A stretch of DNA of 47,601 nucleotides, from assembly GCA_947175035.1 (NCBI GenBank), contig CAMWLG010000021.1:1-47601 (forward strand), written 5' to 3'. The stretch comes from an uncultured Lachnospiraceae bacterium (GTDB lineage Bacteria; Bacillota; Clostridia; Lachnospirales; Lachnospiraceae). Both the position numbers and the translations under genes were made by a program. Shown here piece after piece: positions 16,454 to 24,871 of the stretch (the first letter of the stretch is position 1; the number at the start of each line of letters is the position of its first letter). A model generated the notes under the pieces. That model was not told the origin of the DNA. It worked only from the letters and a program-made list of their open reading frames with translations, and searched no databases.

Positions 16454-17863
16454 TTAGGTTAGATCGGAAAAAGAAAGTTGTTGGTTTTCATTGCGTAATT
16501 TTGAAAGAACGCTATCTATATGCTTCCGCCAAGATATATCGCTTGTATTTTTGTATCTGGAATAAGCAAAACCGGAAATTTGCGGCAGGGGCGTCCCCTC
16601 CATATCGGCAATGATTGTACGCGCTATTGCTTCTCCCAATTTGATAGGAACAGCATTCCCTATTTGCTTGTACTGTTCCAAGATGGGGCCACAAATTTTC
16701 CAATCAGCAGGGAATCCTTGGATGCATCCATATTCCTCAACACTTAATGGGCGGTCTTCCGTTGGATGGCATAAATCCGTGGCCGGCATGGTTGGATTGG
16801 TCACCAATGTCGGGGATGGTTTTCCGAAGGCTAGCCGGCGGTAAAATCCCGTTTTACCACCACCAAGTTTCAATTTATCTCCCATGGCTTCAACCTGTAT
16901 ATCAGGGGGAAGGTCTCTCCAATATTGCCCTTCAGTAAGCATGCGGTAATATTTCAGCCTCTTTTCAGGAAACTCAATGTAGTGGTGTTCGGTATCAGCT
17001 GGCAGGTGCGTCAATGCATCTGCCAATGTGTTCCAACCTGGCAGGCCATATTTTTCTTTATTGCTGTTTGTAGGAGAAAGATAAGGGACTTTGTTTCCGT
17101 TTAATTTGCCTATCATCACAACCCTTTCCCGGATTTGTGGAGCGCCAAAGTTGGCGGCGTTATACAGTTCGAAGGAAAGGGTATATCCGAGTTCCTGCAA
17201 GCGGTCAATGATTATGAGCAATGCCCCGCCCTTGAATGGTGTTGAAATGTCTTTGTATGGATATTCTGCTGACAGCAATCCACGGACATTTTCTATAACA
17301 ACATAGGTTGGCCTGATATCGCCAGCTATATCAAGGTAGCGGAGAAAGACATTCCCTCTGGAATCATCAAAGCCTTTACGGTTTCCGGCGGTACTAAAAG
17401 CCTGGCACGGAGGGCCGCCAAAGATTACATCGACATGCGCATTGGGCGGGAGACCGGCCATTCTTAATATGTCAGGGGCATCATATTTTGTAATGTCGCC
17501 GATTAATCCAATATTGGGGTTGTTTTCGTTTATGGTCATTCGGCAGTAGTTGTTGAATTCGCAGGCAAGGAGGGCGTCAATCCCGCCATTTTTCATACCG
17601 ATGTCTAAACCCATGGCTCCGGAGAAAAAACTCAGTGCGGTAATTTGAGGAATATCATCACCAATCCGTGGATGGTCATCCGGCTCGATTATCACATTGT
17701 TTTTGGTAATATATGAATCCAGGTCTTCAGGTGTAACGACCCATTGCTTGCCGATTCTCTGGGCAGGCAAGAGTTCGCTTTTAATCAGAGTCCGAACCGA
17801 TGGTGCTGTGACTTTTAACTTGGCAGCAACTTCAGAGACTGTCATGAATGTTACATTTTCCAT
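16454..17863 (-). CDS. DNA cytosine-C5 methyltransferase with N-terminal excisionase-type HTH
   Basis: The 469-aa protein starts at the ATG at 17863; a longer frame from 17956 lacks a ribosome-binding site. Residues 5-55 are a MerR/excisionase-like helix-turn-helix (MTVSEVAAKLKVTAPSVRTL, then IGKQWVVTPEDLDSYI). The methyltransferase follows: motif I LSFFSGAMGLDIG, motif IV FGGPPCQAFS with catalytic Cys, motif VI VIENVRG, motif VIII FGAPQIRERVVMIG, motif X QIGNAVPIKLGEAIA. It should protect the host against the TdeIII-like enzyme. The HTH may let it repress its own gene or the endonuclease. Confidence 0.93.
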   Translation of the reverse strand: MENVTFMTVSEVAAKLKVTAPSVRTLIKSELLPAQRIGKQWVVTPEDLDSYITKNNVIIEPDDHPRIGDDIPQITALSFFSGAMGLDIGMKNGGIDALLACEFNNYCRMTINENNPNIGLIGDITKYDAPDILRMAGLPPNAHVDVIFGGPPCQAFSTAGNRKGFDDSRGNVFLRYLDIAGDIRPTYVVIENVRGLLSAEYPYKDISTPFKGGALLIIIDRLQELGYTLSFELYNAANFGAPQIRERVVMIGKLNGNKVPYLSPTNSNKEKYGLPGWNTLADALTHLPADTEHHYIEFPEKRLKYYRMLTEGQYWRDLPPDIQVEAMGDKLKLGGGKTGFYRRLAFGKPSPTLVTNPTMPATDLCHPTEDRPLSVEEYGCIQGFPADWKICGPILEQYKQIGNAVPIKLGEAIARTIIADMEGTPLPQISGFAYSRYKNTSDISWRKHIDSVLSKLRNENQQLSFSDLT

Positions 17864-17985
17864 TGGTCTATAATTCCTTTCGTCAAAGAAAAAATACCAA
17901 GTACCACTATAGCATATAAGCACTGGAATTTCAATTGAAATGAGGTGAAAGGTCATGTTTTGGGTATCGTTATTGTCTGCTGCAC

Positions 17986-18014
17986 TTGTAAAACATTCAA
18001 AAATGAAATATAAT
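17986..18014 (+). promoter_or_regulatory. Promoter of the pqqD-pel operon
   Basis: TTGTAA (17986-17991) and a perfect TATAAT (18009-18014) are spaced by exactly 17 bases, about 95 bases before the first gene of the run. It lies in the gap right of the restriction-modification island and is the only strong promoter seen upstream of the Pel genes. Confidence 0.7.
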
Positions 18015-18029
18015 GTTATAAGACTGATA

Positions 18030-18076
18030 ATCGGTTATTCTGTCTTTCGGGACGATACGGAGAGACAAACCGTGAT
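18030..18076 (+). promoter_or_regulatory. Structured 5' leader of the pqqD-pel operon
   Basis: CGGTT (18032-18036) pairs with AACCG (18068-18072), and TGTCT (18041-18045) pairs with AGACA (18063-18067). This gives a ten-pair stem with a four-base bulge and a 17-base head that can itself fold (TCG/CGA). It starts within about ten bases of the expected transcript start and ends before the ribosome-binding site. It does not match the c-di-GMP riboswitch consensus I know, so its role is open. Confidence 0.4.
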
Positions 18077-18108
18077 TTGAGGAAAGCTCTTGGGCAGGAG
18101 GAATTAGG

Positions 18109-18399
18109 ATGAGTAACCGGGATGTGAAAAACACATCTTCCTACCAACTGAGATATGCGGCAGGGCTATACTGGCTTTTGGATATGGAGCAGAGAGGCGT
18201 TCCATACCACAGGCCTCTTGCCTTAAACGAAGTGGGAGCAGATATCTGGAAGCTGCTTGCGCAGGGTGAGGAAGAAGTGGAAATTGCGGAAAAACTCAGC
18301 GCGGAGTATCAGGTAAGTCCGGAGGAAATTCGGGAGGATATCGCACAGTTCCGACAGCAGTTAGAGCAGGCCGGAATTGGTGTATGCGAGGAGATATAG
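18109..18399 (+). CDS. PqqD-family (RRE-fold) protein at the head of the Pel operon
   Basis: This 96-aa protein has the PqqD pattern: LALNEVGADIWKLLAQGEE, then a helix (EIAEKLSAEYQVSPEEIREDI) and a final amphipathic helix (FRQQLEQAGI). PqqD-like domains are winged-helix RRE modules that bind leader peptides and deliver them to tailoring enzymes. GGAGGAATT precedes the ATG, and the pelD-like gene starts one base after the stop. A second PqqD-like domain is fused to the kinase-like protein at 40.5-41.6 kb. PqqD is not part of the known Pel machinery, which makes its place here notable. Confidence 0.82.
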   Translation: MSNRDVKNTSSYQLRYAAGLYWLLDMEQRGVPYHRPLALNEVGADIWKLLAQGEEEVEIAEKLSAEYQVSPEEIREDIAQFRQQLEQAGIGVCEEI

Positions 18400-18400
18400 T

Positions 18401-20614
18401 ATGAATATTTTGTTGATAGGCGGCTGCAGCAGTGTGATCAACAATCTGATCATAAAATTGAATAAAGAGGGGCACCGGGTGTATCTGCTCACCGGGAACC
18501 GATATCATAAGCTCCCGTACCAGAAGGTCTTCGAGCGCTATAATTTTTCCTATGATTCAAGCTGTCTGAATGAGATTTTCGAGAGCATTTCCCCGGATTT
18601 GACAATCTGTATGGGGGCGTATGACACGAATTTTGAGTGGGAGAAGGAGGAGGCCGAGGCCGTGAAATATTCCGCGGCCATGATGAATATTCTCATGGGC
18701 TATGCCATGGAGGGGGAGGGAAGGTTTATCTATCTGTCTTCGGATGAAGTGTATGGAATTACTTCGGATGAGGATATTTCCGAAAAGGAGCCGGTTTCTC
18801 CCACGAATTTTAAGGGTATGGTTCTGGCGCAGACAGAGGAGATGTGCGAGAGCTATCGCAAGAGTCAGGGGCTGGATATCGTAACACTGCGTCTGGATCA
18901 CCTCTATGGCATTCCCAGAGCGATGAGCGATGTGAACAATATCTGCAGCGGAATGTGTCTGGAGGCACTGGAGAGGCAGACAATCACCATAGATGAGAAC
19001 AGTTCTCTGTCCGTGCTCTTTGAGCGTGACGCGGTGGAATATATTTATCGTATGGCTGTGGCCAAGAAGCACAATCATTCGATCTATAATATTTCATCAT
19101 CCACGGAGCTGACGGAGCGGCAGCTGGCCGAGATGGTACAGAAGGCCATGGGATATGATGTGCAGATTATTGTGAAGGGGCGGGAGCCCAAGCGCCGGAT
19201 CCTCTCTAACCGCCTCTTTGAGAGTGAGTTTGGCAATCCTTTTTTCTGTGACACTGACGCCATCATGAAGAAGATTGTGGAGCAGATGAAGCGGGACAGG
19301 CGGGTCTATCTCCACGGGGAGGACGGGGAGCAGTCCCTGCATCAGAAGGTGCTAAAAAAGGCGGGATGGCTTGTTGAGGTGCTGATTCCCTTTGCGGAGA
19401 ATCTGGTGGCGTTTATTCCTTTCTTTATGTTGAACAATCGCGCGGTGGGCAGTGAGTATTTTGCCAATCTGGATTTTTATCTGTTATATGTATTGCTGTT
19501 TGCCATTGTCTACGGGCAGCAGCAGGCGATTTTTTCTGCGGTGCTGGCGGTGGCGGGGTACTGTTTCAGGCAGATGTATGACCGGTCGAGTTTCGAGGTG
19601 ATGCTGGATGCCAACACCTATGTGTGGATTGCGCAGCTTTTTATTCTTGGTATGGCGGTAGGGTTTATGCGGGACAACATCAAGAAGCTGAAGCGCGAGA
19701 GCGAGGAGGAACGGGATTTTCTCTCTCTGCAGCTGCACGATATCCATGATATCAACAACAGTAACGTGCGGGTAAAGGACACGCTGGAGACCCAGATCAT
19801 CAACCAGAATGACAGCGTGGGCAAGATTTACGGGATCACCTCCACGCTGGATCAGTACAGCCCGGAGGAGGTGCTCTTCTATGCGGCGGAGATGATCGGC
19901 AAGCTGGTGCGGAGCAAGGATGTGGCTATCTATGTGGTCTCCAACGCAAGCTATGCCAGACTGTTTTCCTCCACGTCCAAAAAGGCCAGATCCATGGGGA
20001 ATTCCATTCGTTATCCGGAGCTGGGAGAGATGTATCAGACGCTTTTGGAGCGGAAAGTGTTTATCAACAGGCGGTTGGACGAGAGGTATCCGCTGATGGC
20101 CAACGCAATCTTTAATGATCGGGGCGCCATGCAGATGATCCTCATGATCTGGAGTATCCCTTGGGAGAGCATGACGCTGGGACAGGCCAATCAGTTGGTG
20201 GTGATCAGCGCTCTGATCCAAAATGCGGTTCTGCGTGCCAACCAGTATCTGGCGGCTTTGGAGGAGAAGCGTTATGTGGAGAACACGCAGCTTCTGGAGA
20301 CGGAAGCTTTCGAGGCGCTGATGAAGGCTTATCTGAAGGCGGAGAGAAAAGGGCTTACAGAGTGTGTGGTGTTGAAAATAGGAATGCCTGCGGAGGGTAT
20401 GGACTACCGGCAGGCAGGGCAGGAGATCCTGGGAAAACTGCGCCAGACGGACTATATCGGCATGCTGAGTGATGGAGAGCTGTATATCTTGCTGCCCAAC
20501 ACAAATGGTGAGGATGCCCGGTTTGTGCGGGAGCGTCTGGCGGATATCGGATATGGCAGTGATATGGTGGAGGGCAGTATAGTGGAGGGCGGTGTGGAAT
20601 GGCAGACGAGATGA
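18401..20614 (+). CDS. pelD: PelD-like c-di-GMP receptor fused to an N-terminal SDR/epimerase-like domain
   Basis: The ATG at 18401 follows GAGGAGATATAGT. Residues 1-300 resemble an extended SDR (NAD-dependent epimerase), with a poor glycine motif (IGGCSSVINN) and SSDEVYG, but the catalytic YxxxK is replaced (NFKGMV, Phe at 137), so it is probably not catalytic. Residues about 325-425 hold four membrane segments; 425-465 are a coiled linker; 470-620 are GAF-like; 635-725 are a degenerate GGDEF domain. There SDGEL (690-694) replaces GGDEF, while RQTD (681-684) keeps the RxxD I-site. In known PelD proteins this site binds c-di-GMP and activates polymer synthesis. Confidence 0.85.
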   Translation: MNILLIGGCSSVINNLIIKLNKEGHRVYLLTGNRYHKLPYQKVFERYNFSYDSSCLNEIFESISPDLTICMGAYDTNFEWEKEEAEAVKYSAAMMNILMGYAMEGEGRFIYLSSDEVYGITSDEDISEKEPVSPTNFKGMVLAQTEEMCESYRKSQGLDIVTLRLDHLYGIPRAMSDVNNICSGMCLEALERQTITIDENSSLSVLFERDAVEYIYRMAVAKKHNHSIYNISSSTELTERQLAEMVQKAMGYDVQIIVKGREPKRRILSNRLFESEFGNPFFCDTDAIMKKIVEQMKRDRRVYLHGEDGEQSLHQKVLKKAGWLVEVLIPFAENLVAFIPFFMLNNRAVGSEYFANLDFYLLYVLLFAIVYGQQQAIFSAVLAVAGYCFRQMYDRSSFEVMLDANTYVWIAQLFILGMAVGFMRDNIKKLKRESEEERDFLSLQLHDIHDINNSNVRVKDTLETQIINQNDSVGKIYGITSTLDQYSPEEVLFYAAEMIGKLVRSKDVAIYVVSNASYARLFSSTSKKARSMGNSIRYPELGEMYQTLLERKVFINRRLDERYPLMANAIFNDRGAMQMILMIWSIPWESMTLGQANQLVVISALIQNAVLRANQYLAALEEKRYVENTQLLETEAFEALMKAYLKAERKGLTECVVLKIGMPAEGMDYRQAGQEILGKLRQTDYIGMLSDGELYILLPNTNGEDARFVRERLADIGYGSDMVEGSIVEGGVEWQTR

Positions 20615-21498
20615 TGGTGTTCCTGTGCGTTCTGGTACTCAATACCATAGCAGTCATTTTGTATCTGTGGTGGGGACTGCGCAGGAAACTCAAGGGCTGT
20701 GTGCCCAAGGCTGTGGTGATGTTTCTCTGTCCGATGGCGGGCGGTGCCTTTTTCCTCCTCTCTTATCTGTGGTATCAGTTGTTTTTCTCACAGCCGGTGG
20801 ATCTGACGGACGTTGTGTTCAGCAAGGAGAGGATCAAGGCTGTCACCCATGCGGAGGTGGAGCGGGAGCGCAATATGGTTCCTTTGGAGGAGGCCATTGA
20901 AATCACGGATCAGAAAGAGCTGCGGACTTTGATGATGAACGTGGTCCGGGGAGATATCGACAAGTTTCTGGCGTCCATTTCTTTGGCGTTAAACAGCGAG
21001 GACACAGAGGCGGCCCACTATGCGGCTTCTGTGCTTCAGGACGCGTTGAATGATTTCCGAATGAAAGTGGAGAAACAGAGGCAGCTTGTGCTGCAGGGGG
21101 GCGAGGAGCAGAAGTTCATCGCGGAGGAGCTGATCGATTACATGAATCAGGTGTTGGAACAGCGGGTGTTCACGGATCTGGAACAGCGCAATTATGTGGA
21201 GATCATGGACGATATCTGCGAGATTTATTATAACGGGCAGCCGGAGGAGATGAACAACAGCCAGTATGAGGCGATCAGCATGCGTCTTCTGGAGATCAGT
21301 GATTATGATAAGTGCAAGAAGTGGTGTGAGCGCGCTAGATATCATTATCCCAACACGCTTTCCACTTACACATGTCAGTTGAAGCTGTATTTTACCGACG
21401 GGGAGAAACAAAGATTTTTTGAGGTGATTGAGGAATTAAAGCAGTCCGCGGTGGTGGTTGACAGCGAGACGCTGGAGCTGATTCGCGTATTCCAATAG
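20599..21498 (+). CDS. pelE: PelE-like membrane protein with TPR-type repeats
   Basis: The 299-aa protein has two N-terminal membrane helices (about residues 5-25 and 38-60) and a long all-helical cytoplasmic part that reads like tetratricopeptide repeats (ISLALNSEDTEAAHYAASVL and ISDYDKCKKWCERARYHYP). PelE in characterised systems is a two-helix membrane protein with TPRs that binds PelD and supports the synthase. The start overlaps the pelD-like gene by 16 bases with GGAGGGCGG upstream. Sequence identity to known PelE cannot be judged here; the call depends on topology and order. Confidence 0.75.
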   Translation: MADEMMVFLCVLVLNTIAVILYLWWGLRRKLKGCVPKAVVMFLCPMAGGAFFLLSYLWYQLFFSQPVDLTDVVFSKERIKAVTHAEVERERNMVPLEEAIEITDQKELRTLMMNVVRGDIDKFLASISLALNSEDTEAAHYAASVLQDALNDFRMKVEKQRQLVLQGGEEQKFIAEELIDYMNQVLEQRVFTDLEQRNYVEIMDDICEIYYNGQPEEMNNSQYEAISMRLLEISDYDKCKKWCERARYHYPNTLSTYTCQLKLYFTDGEKQRFFEVIEELKQSAVVVDSETLELIRVFQ

Positions 21499-21510
21499 AG
21501 GCAGGTAAAT

Positions 21511-23337
21511 ATGGTATCTCGTAGAAATTTTTTCAGTATTATTATGATGATGGCGGTGTTGCTGTTCATGTTTCAGTTCTCGCAGATTATCAAGGAAAAT
21601 GCCAGCAATTATGATGTCAATGAATATGCTGTAAGGGAGCCGTTGCCCAGGGAGCATCTTGCGAAAGGGGAGCGGCCCGAAGGAGACGGCGGATTTGGCA
21701 GGGAGGATGTGGTATTTTTGGGGGACAAGGAGAACGATCTGGGACGCACAGTGACCCAGTGGTGTGTCTACACCAAGAGGGAGCTGACGGTTTTGGACAG
21801 CACGGACGGGCTGGCCGCAAAGAATCCGGGGCTGATACTCATCGATTCCGGTCAGATCGACTTTGCCAGAGAGACTTTGACGCTTGTGGAGCTGGTGCAG
21901 GCGGGAGTGCCGTTGATCTTTTGTAATCTGCCAGAGACTTCGGTGCTTTTGGAAAATCAGGCGCTGACCGAGCTGTTGGGCATCTCGCAGATCAGAGAGG
22001 AACCGGCACAGGCGGAGGGGATTCAGCTGTTTTCCGGTTTCCTGCTGGGGGGAGAGGCCGTCTATAAGGCGCTGCTTCCCGAGGAGGTCAAGCGGCAGGA
22101 TCTTGAGCTTACTATTCCCTGGTATGTGACGGGAAAGGGCACCAAGAATTATATGGTGGGGATGATGGATGAAAGCAGGGTCAAGCGGGAGGAATTTCCC
22201 CGGATCATCTGGCGGAACAGTTGTGGGAATGCCATGGTCTTTGCGGTGAACGGAGAGTATCTGAACGGTCTGACGGGGCTGGGACTTCTGGACGCCATGG
22301 TATACGAAATGAATTCCTATATGATCTATCCGGTGGTGAACGCACAGAATATGCTGGTGGCGGATTTCCCGATGCTGGCTGCGGAGAACGAGGAAGGGCT
22401 GGAAGCGGTGTACAGCCGTGGCCCTGAGGCGGTGATGCGGGACGTGATGTGGCCGGGGATTACGGCGATGTCCCTGAACAATAAGCTGCGGCTGACCTGT
22501 TTCATCAATGCCAAGTATGATTATAGGGATGCCGCACAGCCTGAGGGAGAGAATCTTCCTTTTTATCTGCAACAGATGCGTGAGGTGAGCGCCGAGGCGG
22601 GTATTTCTCTAGGCTTCACGGACGATGCGACATTCACGCTAGCGGACAAGGTGAGGAGTGACAAGGAATTTTATGATACATTAAACAGCGGCTATCAATT
22701 TGCGGCAGTTTATTGTGAAGACTTGCCGGATCAGCCCTGGGAGGTGTTTGCGGAGGGGGCGGGGCGACTTGAGGACGTCCGAACGGTGGCCTTTCGTGAC
22801 GGCGGGGAGCGGCCCCTTTTGTCCTGGCAGGAGAATGGTGTGACTTTGCAGGGAATTACCAGCGATGCCAGAGATTACAGTTACCGCGTGGATCTGAAGA
22901 TGAGAAGTCTGGTTACGGCGCTGGGGTATTCCAATACATTGATCGGTATGCATAATGCCATGTGGCCGGAGTCACAGGAGGATCAGTGGGAGAATTATTT
23001 TGATGAGATATTCAGCAATGTAAGCACCTATTGGACCAAGTATGGCAGCTTTGAGCAGACTGTCCTGTCCGAGAGTGACAGGCGGATCCGGAGGTTCTTA
23101 AGTCTGGACTATGAAGAGGCGCGGACGGATCAGAAAATCACATTGTCCGTTCAGGGAGAGGGCGATGCGTGGTTTGTCCTGCGGCTTCATGGCGAGGCGG
23201 TGGCTGATCTTCAGGGTGGAACTTTCAGTAAACTGGAATCGGAAGTTTATCTCATTCACGCCGAAGCCCCTCAGGTGGAGATCACGCTGAAGAAGGCGGA
23301 GGATGTGTTGGAGTATGCCGGTCCTTTCGGGAGATAA
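21511..23337 (+). CDS. DUF2194 family protein, PelA-deacetylase-like component of Gram-positive Pel loci
   Basis: An N-terminal membrane anchor (residues 7-27) precedes a 580-residue extracellular region. Residues 40-270 look like an alpha/beta domain (DVVFLGDKENDLG, then LILIDSGQIDF and VPLIFCNLPETS). Residues 300-520 look like a degenerate polysaccharide-deacetylase barrel with YPVVNAQNMLVADFPML and NTLIGMHNAMWPES. The C-terminal 80 residues are a beta domain. I assign DUF2194, seen next to PelF and PelG in other Firmicutes. It probably processes or deacetylates the nascent polymer outside the cell. The GH166-type hydrolase domain of proteobacterial PelA is not seen. Confidence 0.7.
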   Translation: MVSRRNFFSIIMMMAVLLFMFQFSQIIKENASNYDVNEYAVREPLPREHLAKGERPEGDGGFGREDVVFLGDKENDLGRTVTQWCVYTKRELTVLDSTDGLAAKNPGLILIDSGQIDFARETLTLVELVQAGVPLIFCNLPETSVLLENQALTELLGISQIREEPAQAEGIQLFSGFLLGGEAVYKALLPEEVKRQDLELTIPWYVTGKGTKNYMVGMMDESRVKREEFPRIIWRNSCGNAMVFAVNGEYLNGLTGLGLLDAMVYEMNSYMIYPVVNAQNMLVADFPMLAAENEEGLEAVYSRGPEAVMRDVMWPGITAMSLNNKLRLTCFINAKYDYRDAAQPEGENLPFYLQQMREVSAEAGISLGFTDDATFTLADKVRSDKEFYDTLNSGYQFAAVYCEDLPDQPWEVFAEGAGRLEDVRTVAFRDGGERPLLSWQENGVTLQGITSDARDYSYRVDLKMRSLVTALGYSNTLIGMHNAMWPESQEDQWENYFDEIFSNVSTYWTKYGSFEQTVLSESDRRIRRFLSLDYEEARTDQKITLSVQGEGDAWFVLRLHGEAVADLQGGTFSKLESEVYLIHAEAPQVEITLKKAEDVLEYAGPFGR

Positions 23338-23391
23338 TGGCTGCAAAGCAGCGAACTGGCAAACAAAAGGGATGTAAAAAGAGGATTGTCT

Positions 23392-24852
23392 ATGAAGGTG
23401 TGTATAGTGGCGGAGGGTTGTTATCCCTATGTGGTGGGCGGCGTATCCGGCTGGATCAACAGTATGATAAAAGCGTTTCCGGACATTGATTTCAGTGTGT
23501 TGGCCATTGTATCCGACCGTTCCCAGCGAGGCAAATTCGTGTACGAGCTGCCGGAGAATGTCTCGGCCGTGCATGAGACGTATCTGGACGATTATGACTG
23601 GGAGCGCAGGACAAAGCGCGGGAAGAGAACGAGCTTGAGTAGGACTCAATATAGTTCTCTGAGGAGCATTGTGCTCAATCGCAATCCGGATTGGAGTACA
23701 TTGATCGATCTGTTCCAAAAAGAGCGGTTCTCCATCGACGATCTGTTGATGGGAGCGGATTTTCTGCATATTGTACAGGAATGTTATGAGAAAAAATATC
23801 CTCATATTGTGTTTTCGGATTTCCTGTGGACCATGCGTTCCATTTATCTGCCGTTGTTTCTGATTCTAAAGACGCGCATTCCGGAGGCGGACATTTATCA
23901 TTGCGTGGCCACGGGCTATGCGGGGGTGCTGGGCAGTATGGCCAAGCAGATGTACGGCTGTGGGATGATCATTTCGGAACACGGTATCTATACCAGAGAG
24001 CGCGAGGAGGAACTTCTGAAAGCAAACTGGGTGAGCGGCATCTATAAAAACATCTGGATCGAGCAGTTCCGCAAGATGTCGCAGCTCGCCTATGAGCGGG
24101 CGGACAAGGTGACCTCGCTGTATGAACATGCCAGAGAACTGCAGTTGGATCTGGGCTGCCCGGAGCAAAAGACACAGGTCACGCCCAACGGTATCGACGT
24201 CAAGCGGTTTGAGGGGTTGCCGGGAAAACAGCCGGAGGACGAGCCTTATATCAATATCGGAGCGGTGCTTCGAGTGACGCCCATCAAGGACGTCAAGACC
24301 ATGATCAGAGCTTTTGCTTTTGCAAAAGAGAAAGTGCCCTCGTTAAAGCTATGGATCATGGGACCCTGCGACGAGGATGAGGAGTATGCCGAAGAGTGCT
24401 ATGAGCTGGTGAAAGTGTTGAAGGTGAAGGATATCGTGTTCACCGGAAGAATCGATGTGAGGCAGTATCTGGGGCGGATGGATTTTACAATCCTCACCAG
24501 TATCAGTGAAGGGCAGCCGCTCACGATTCTGGAGGGATATGCCGCGCACAAGCCGGTAATCGCAACGGATGTGGGGAACTGTCGGGAATTGATCTACGGC
24601 GGTGGGGAGGATGACTATGGTACAGCGGGAATTCTCACCCATATTATGAACACAGCGGAACTCGCCGAGGGGATGGTGCAGCTTGCAAGATCCAAGGAAT
24701 TGCGGGATAAGATGGGGGAGTGCGGCTATCGCAGGGTAGTGAGCAGATACCGGCTTGAGCAGATGCAGGAGACATATGAGAGAATCTATGATGAAGTGTA
24801 TGATATACTGTATGAGCAGAGATATGAGCGGACGGTAGATTGGGATAAGTAG
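23392..24852 (+). CDS. pelF: PelF-like GT4 glycosyltransferase
   Basis: The ATG at 23392 has AGAGG eight bases upstream; an in-frame TTG six bases earlier is less likely. The protein opens with MKVCIVAEGCYPYVVGGVSG, the hallmark of PelF, and keeps SEHGIYTREREEELLK and the C-terminal GT4 motif EGQPLTILEGYAAHKPVIATD with paired glutamates. PelF is the cytoplasmic glycosyltransferase that polymerises the Pel chain using UDP-amino sugars (UDP-GalNAc/GlcNAc in characterised systems). It lies 54 bases after the DUF2194 gene and 19 before pelG. Confidence 0.92.
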   Translation: MKVCIVAEGCYPYVVGGVSGWINSMIKAFPDIDFSVLAIVSDRSQRGKFVYELPENVSAVHETYLDDYDWERRTKRGKRTSLSRTQYSSLRSIVLNRNPDWSTLIDLFQKERFSIDDLLMGADFLHIVQECYEKKYPHIVFSDFLWTMRSIYLPLFLILKTRIPEADIYHCVATGYAGVLGSMAKQMYGCGMIISEHGIYTREREEELLKANWVSGIYKNIWIEQFRKMSQLAYERADKVTSLYEHARELQLDLGCPEQKTQVTPNGIDVKRFEGLPGKQPEDEPYINIGAVLRVTPIKDVKTMIRAFAFAKEKVPSLKLWIMGPCDEDEEYAEECYELVKVLKVKDIVFTGRIDVRQYLGRMDFTILTSISEGQPLTILEGYAAHKPVIATDVGNCRELIYGGGEDDYGTAGILTHIMNTAELAEGMVQLARSKELRDKMGECGYRRVVSRYRLEQMQETYERIYDEVYDILYEQRYERTVDWDK

Positions 24853-24871
24853 CGAATGGTTTGGAGGAAGT

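Noticed and set aside
18021..18108. c-di-GMP (GEMM-I) riboswitch before the Pel operon
   Set aside because: The order and spacing of the GEMM core, its GAAA tetraloop hairpin and receptor are not present; only scattered similarity (GGGACG, ACAAACC) is seen.
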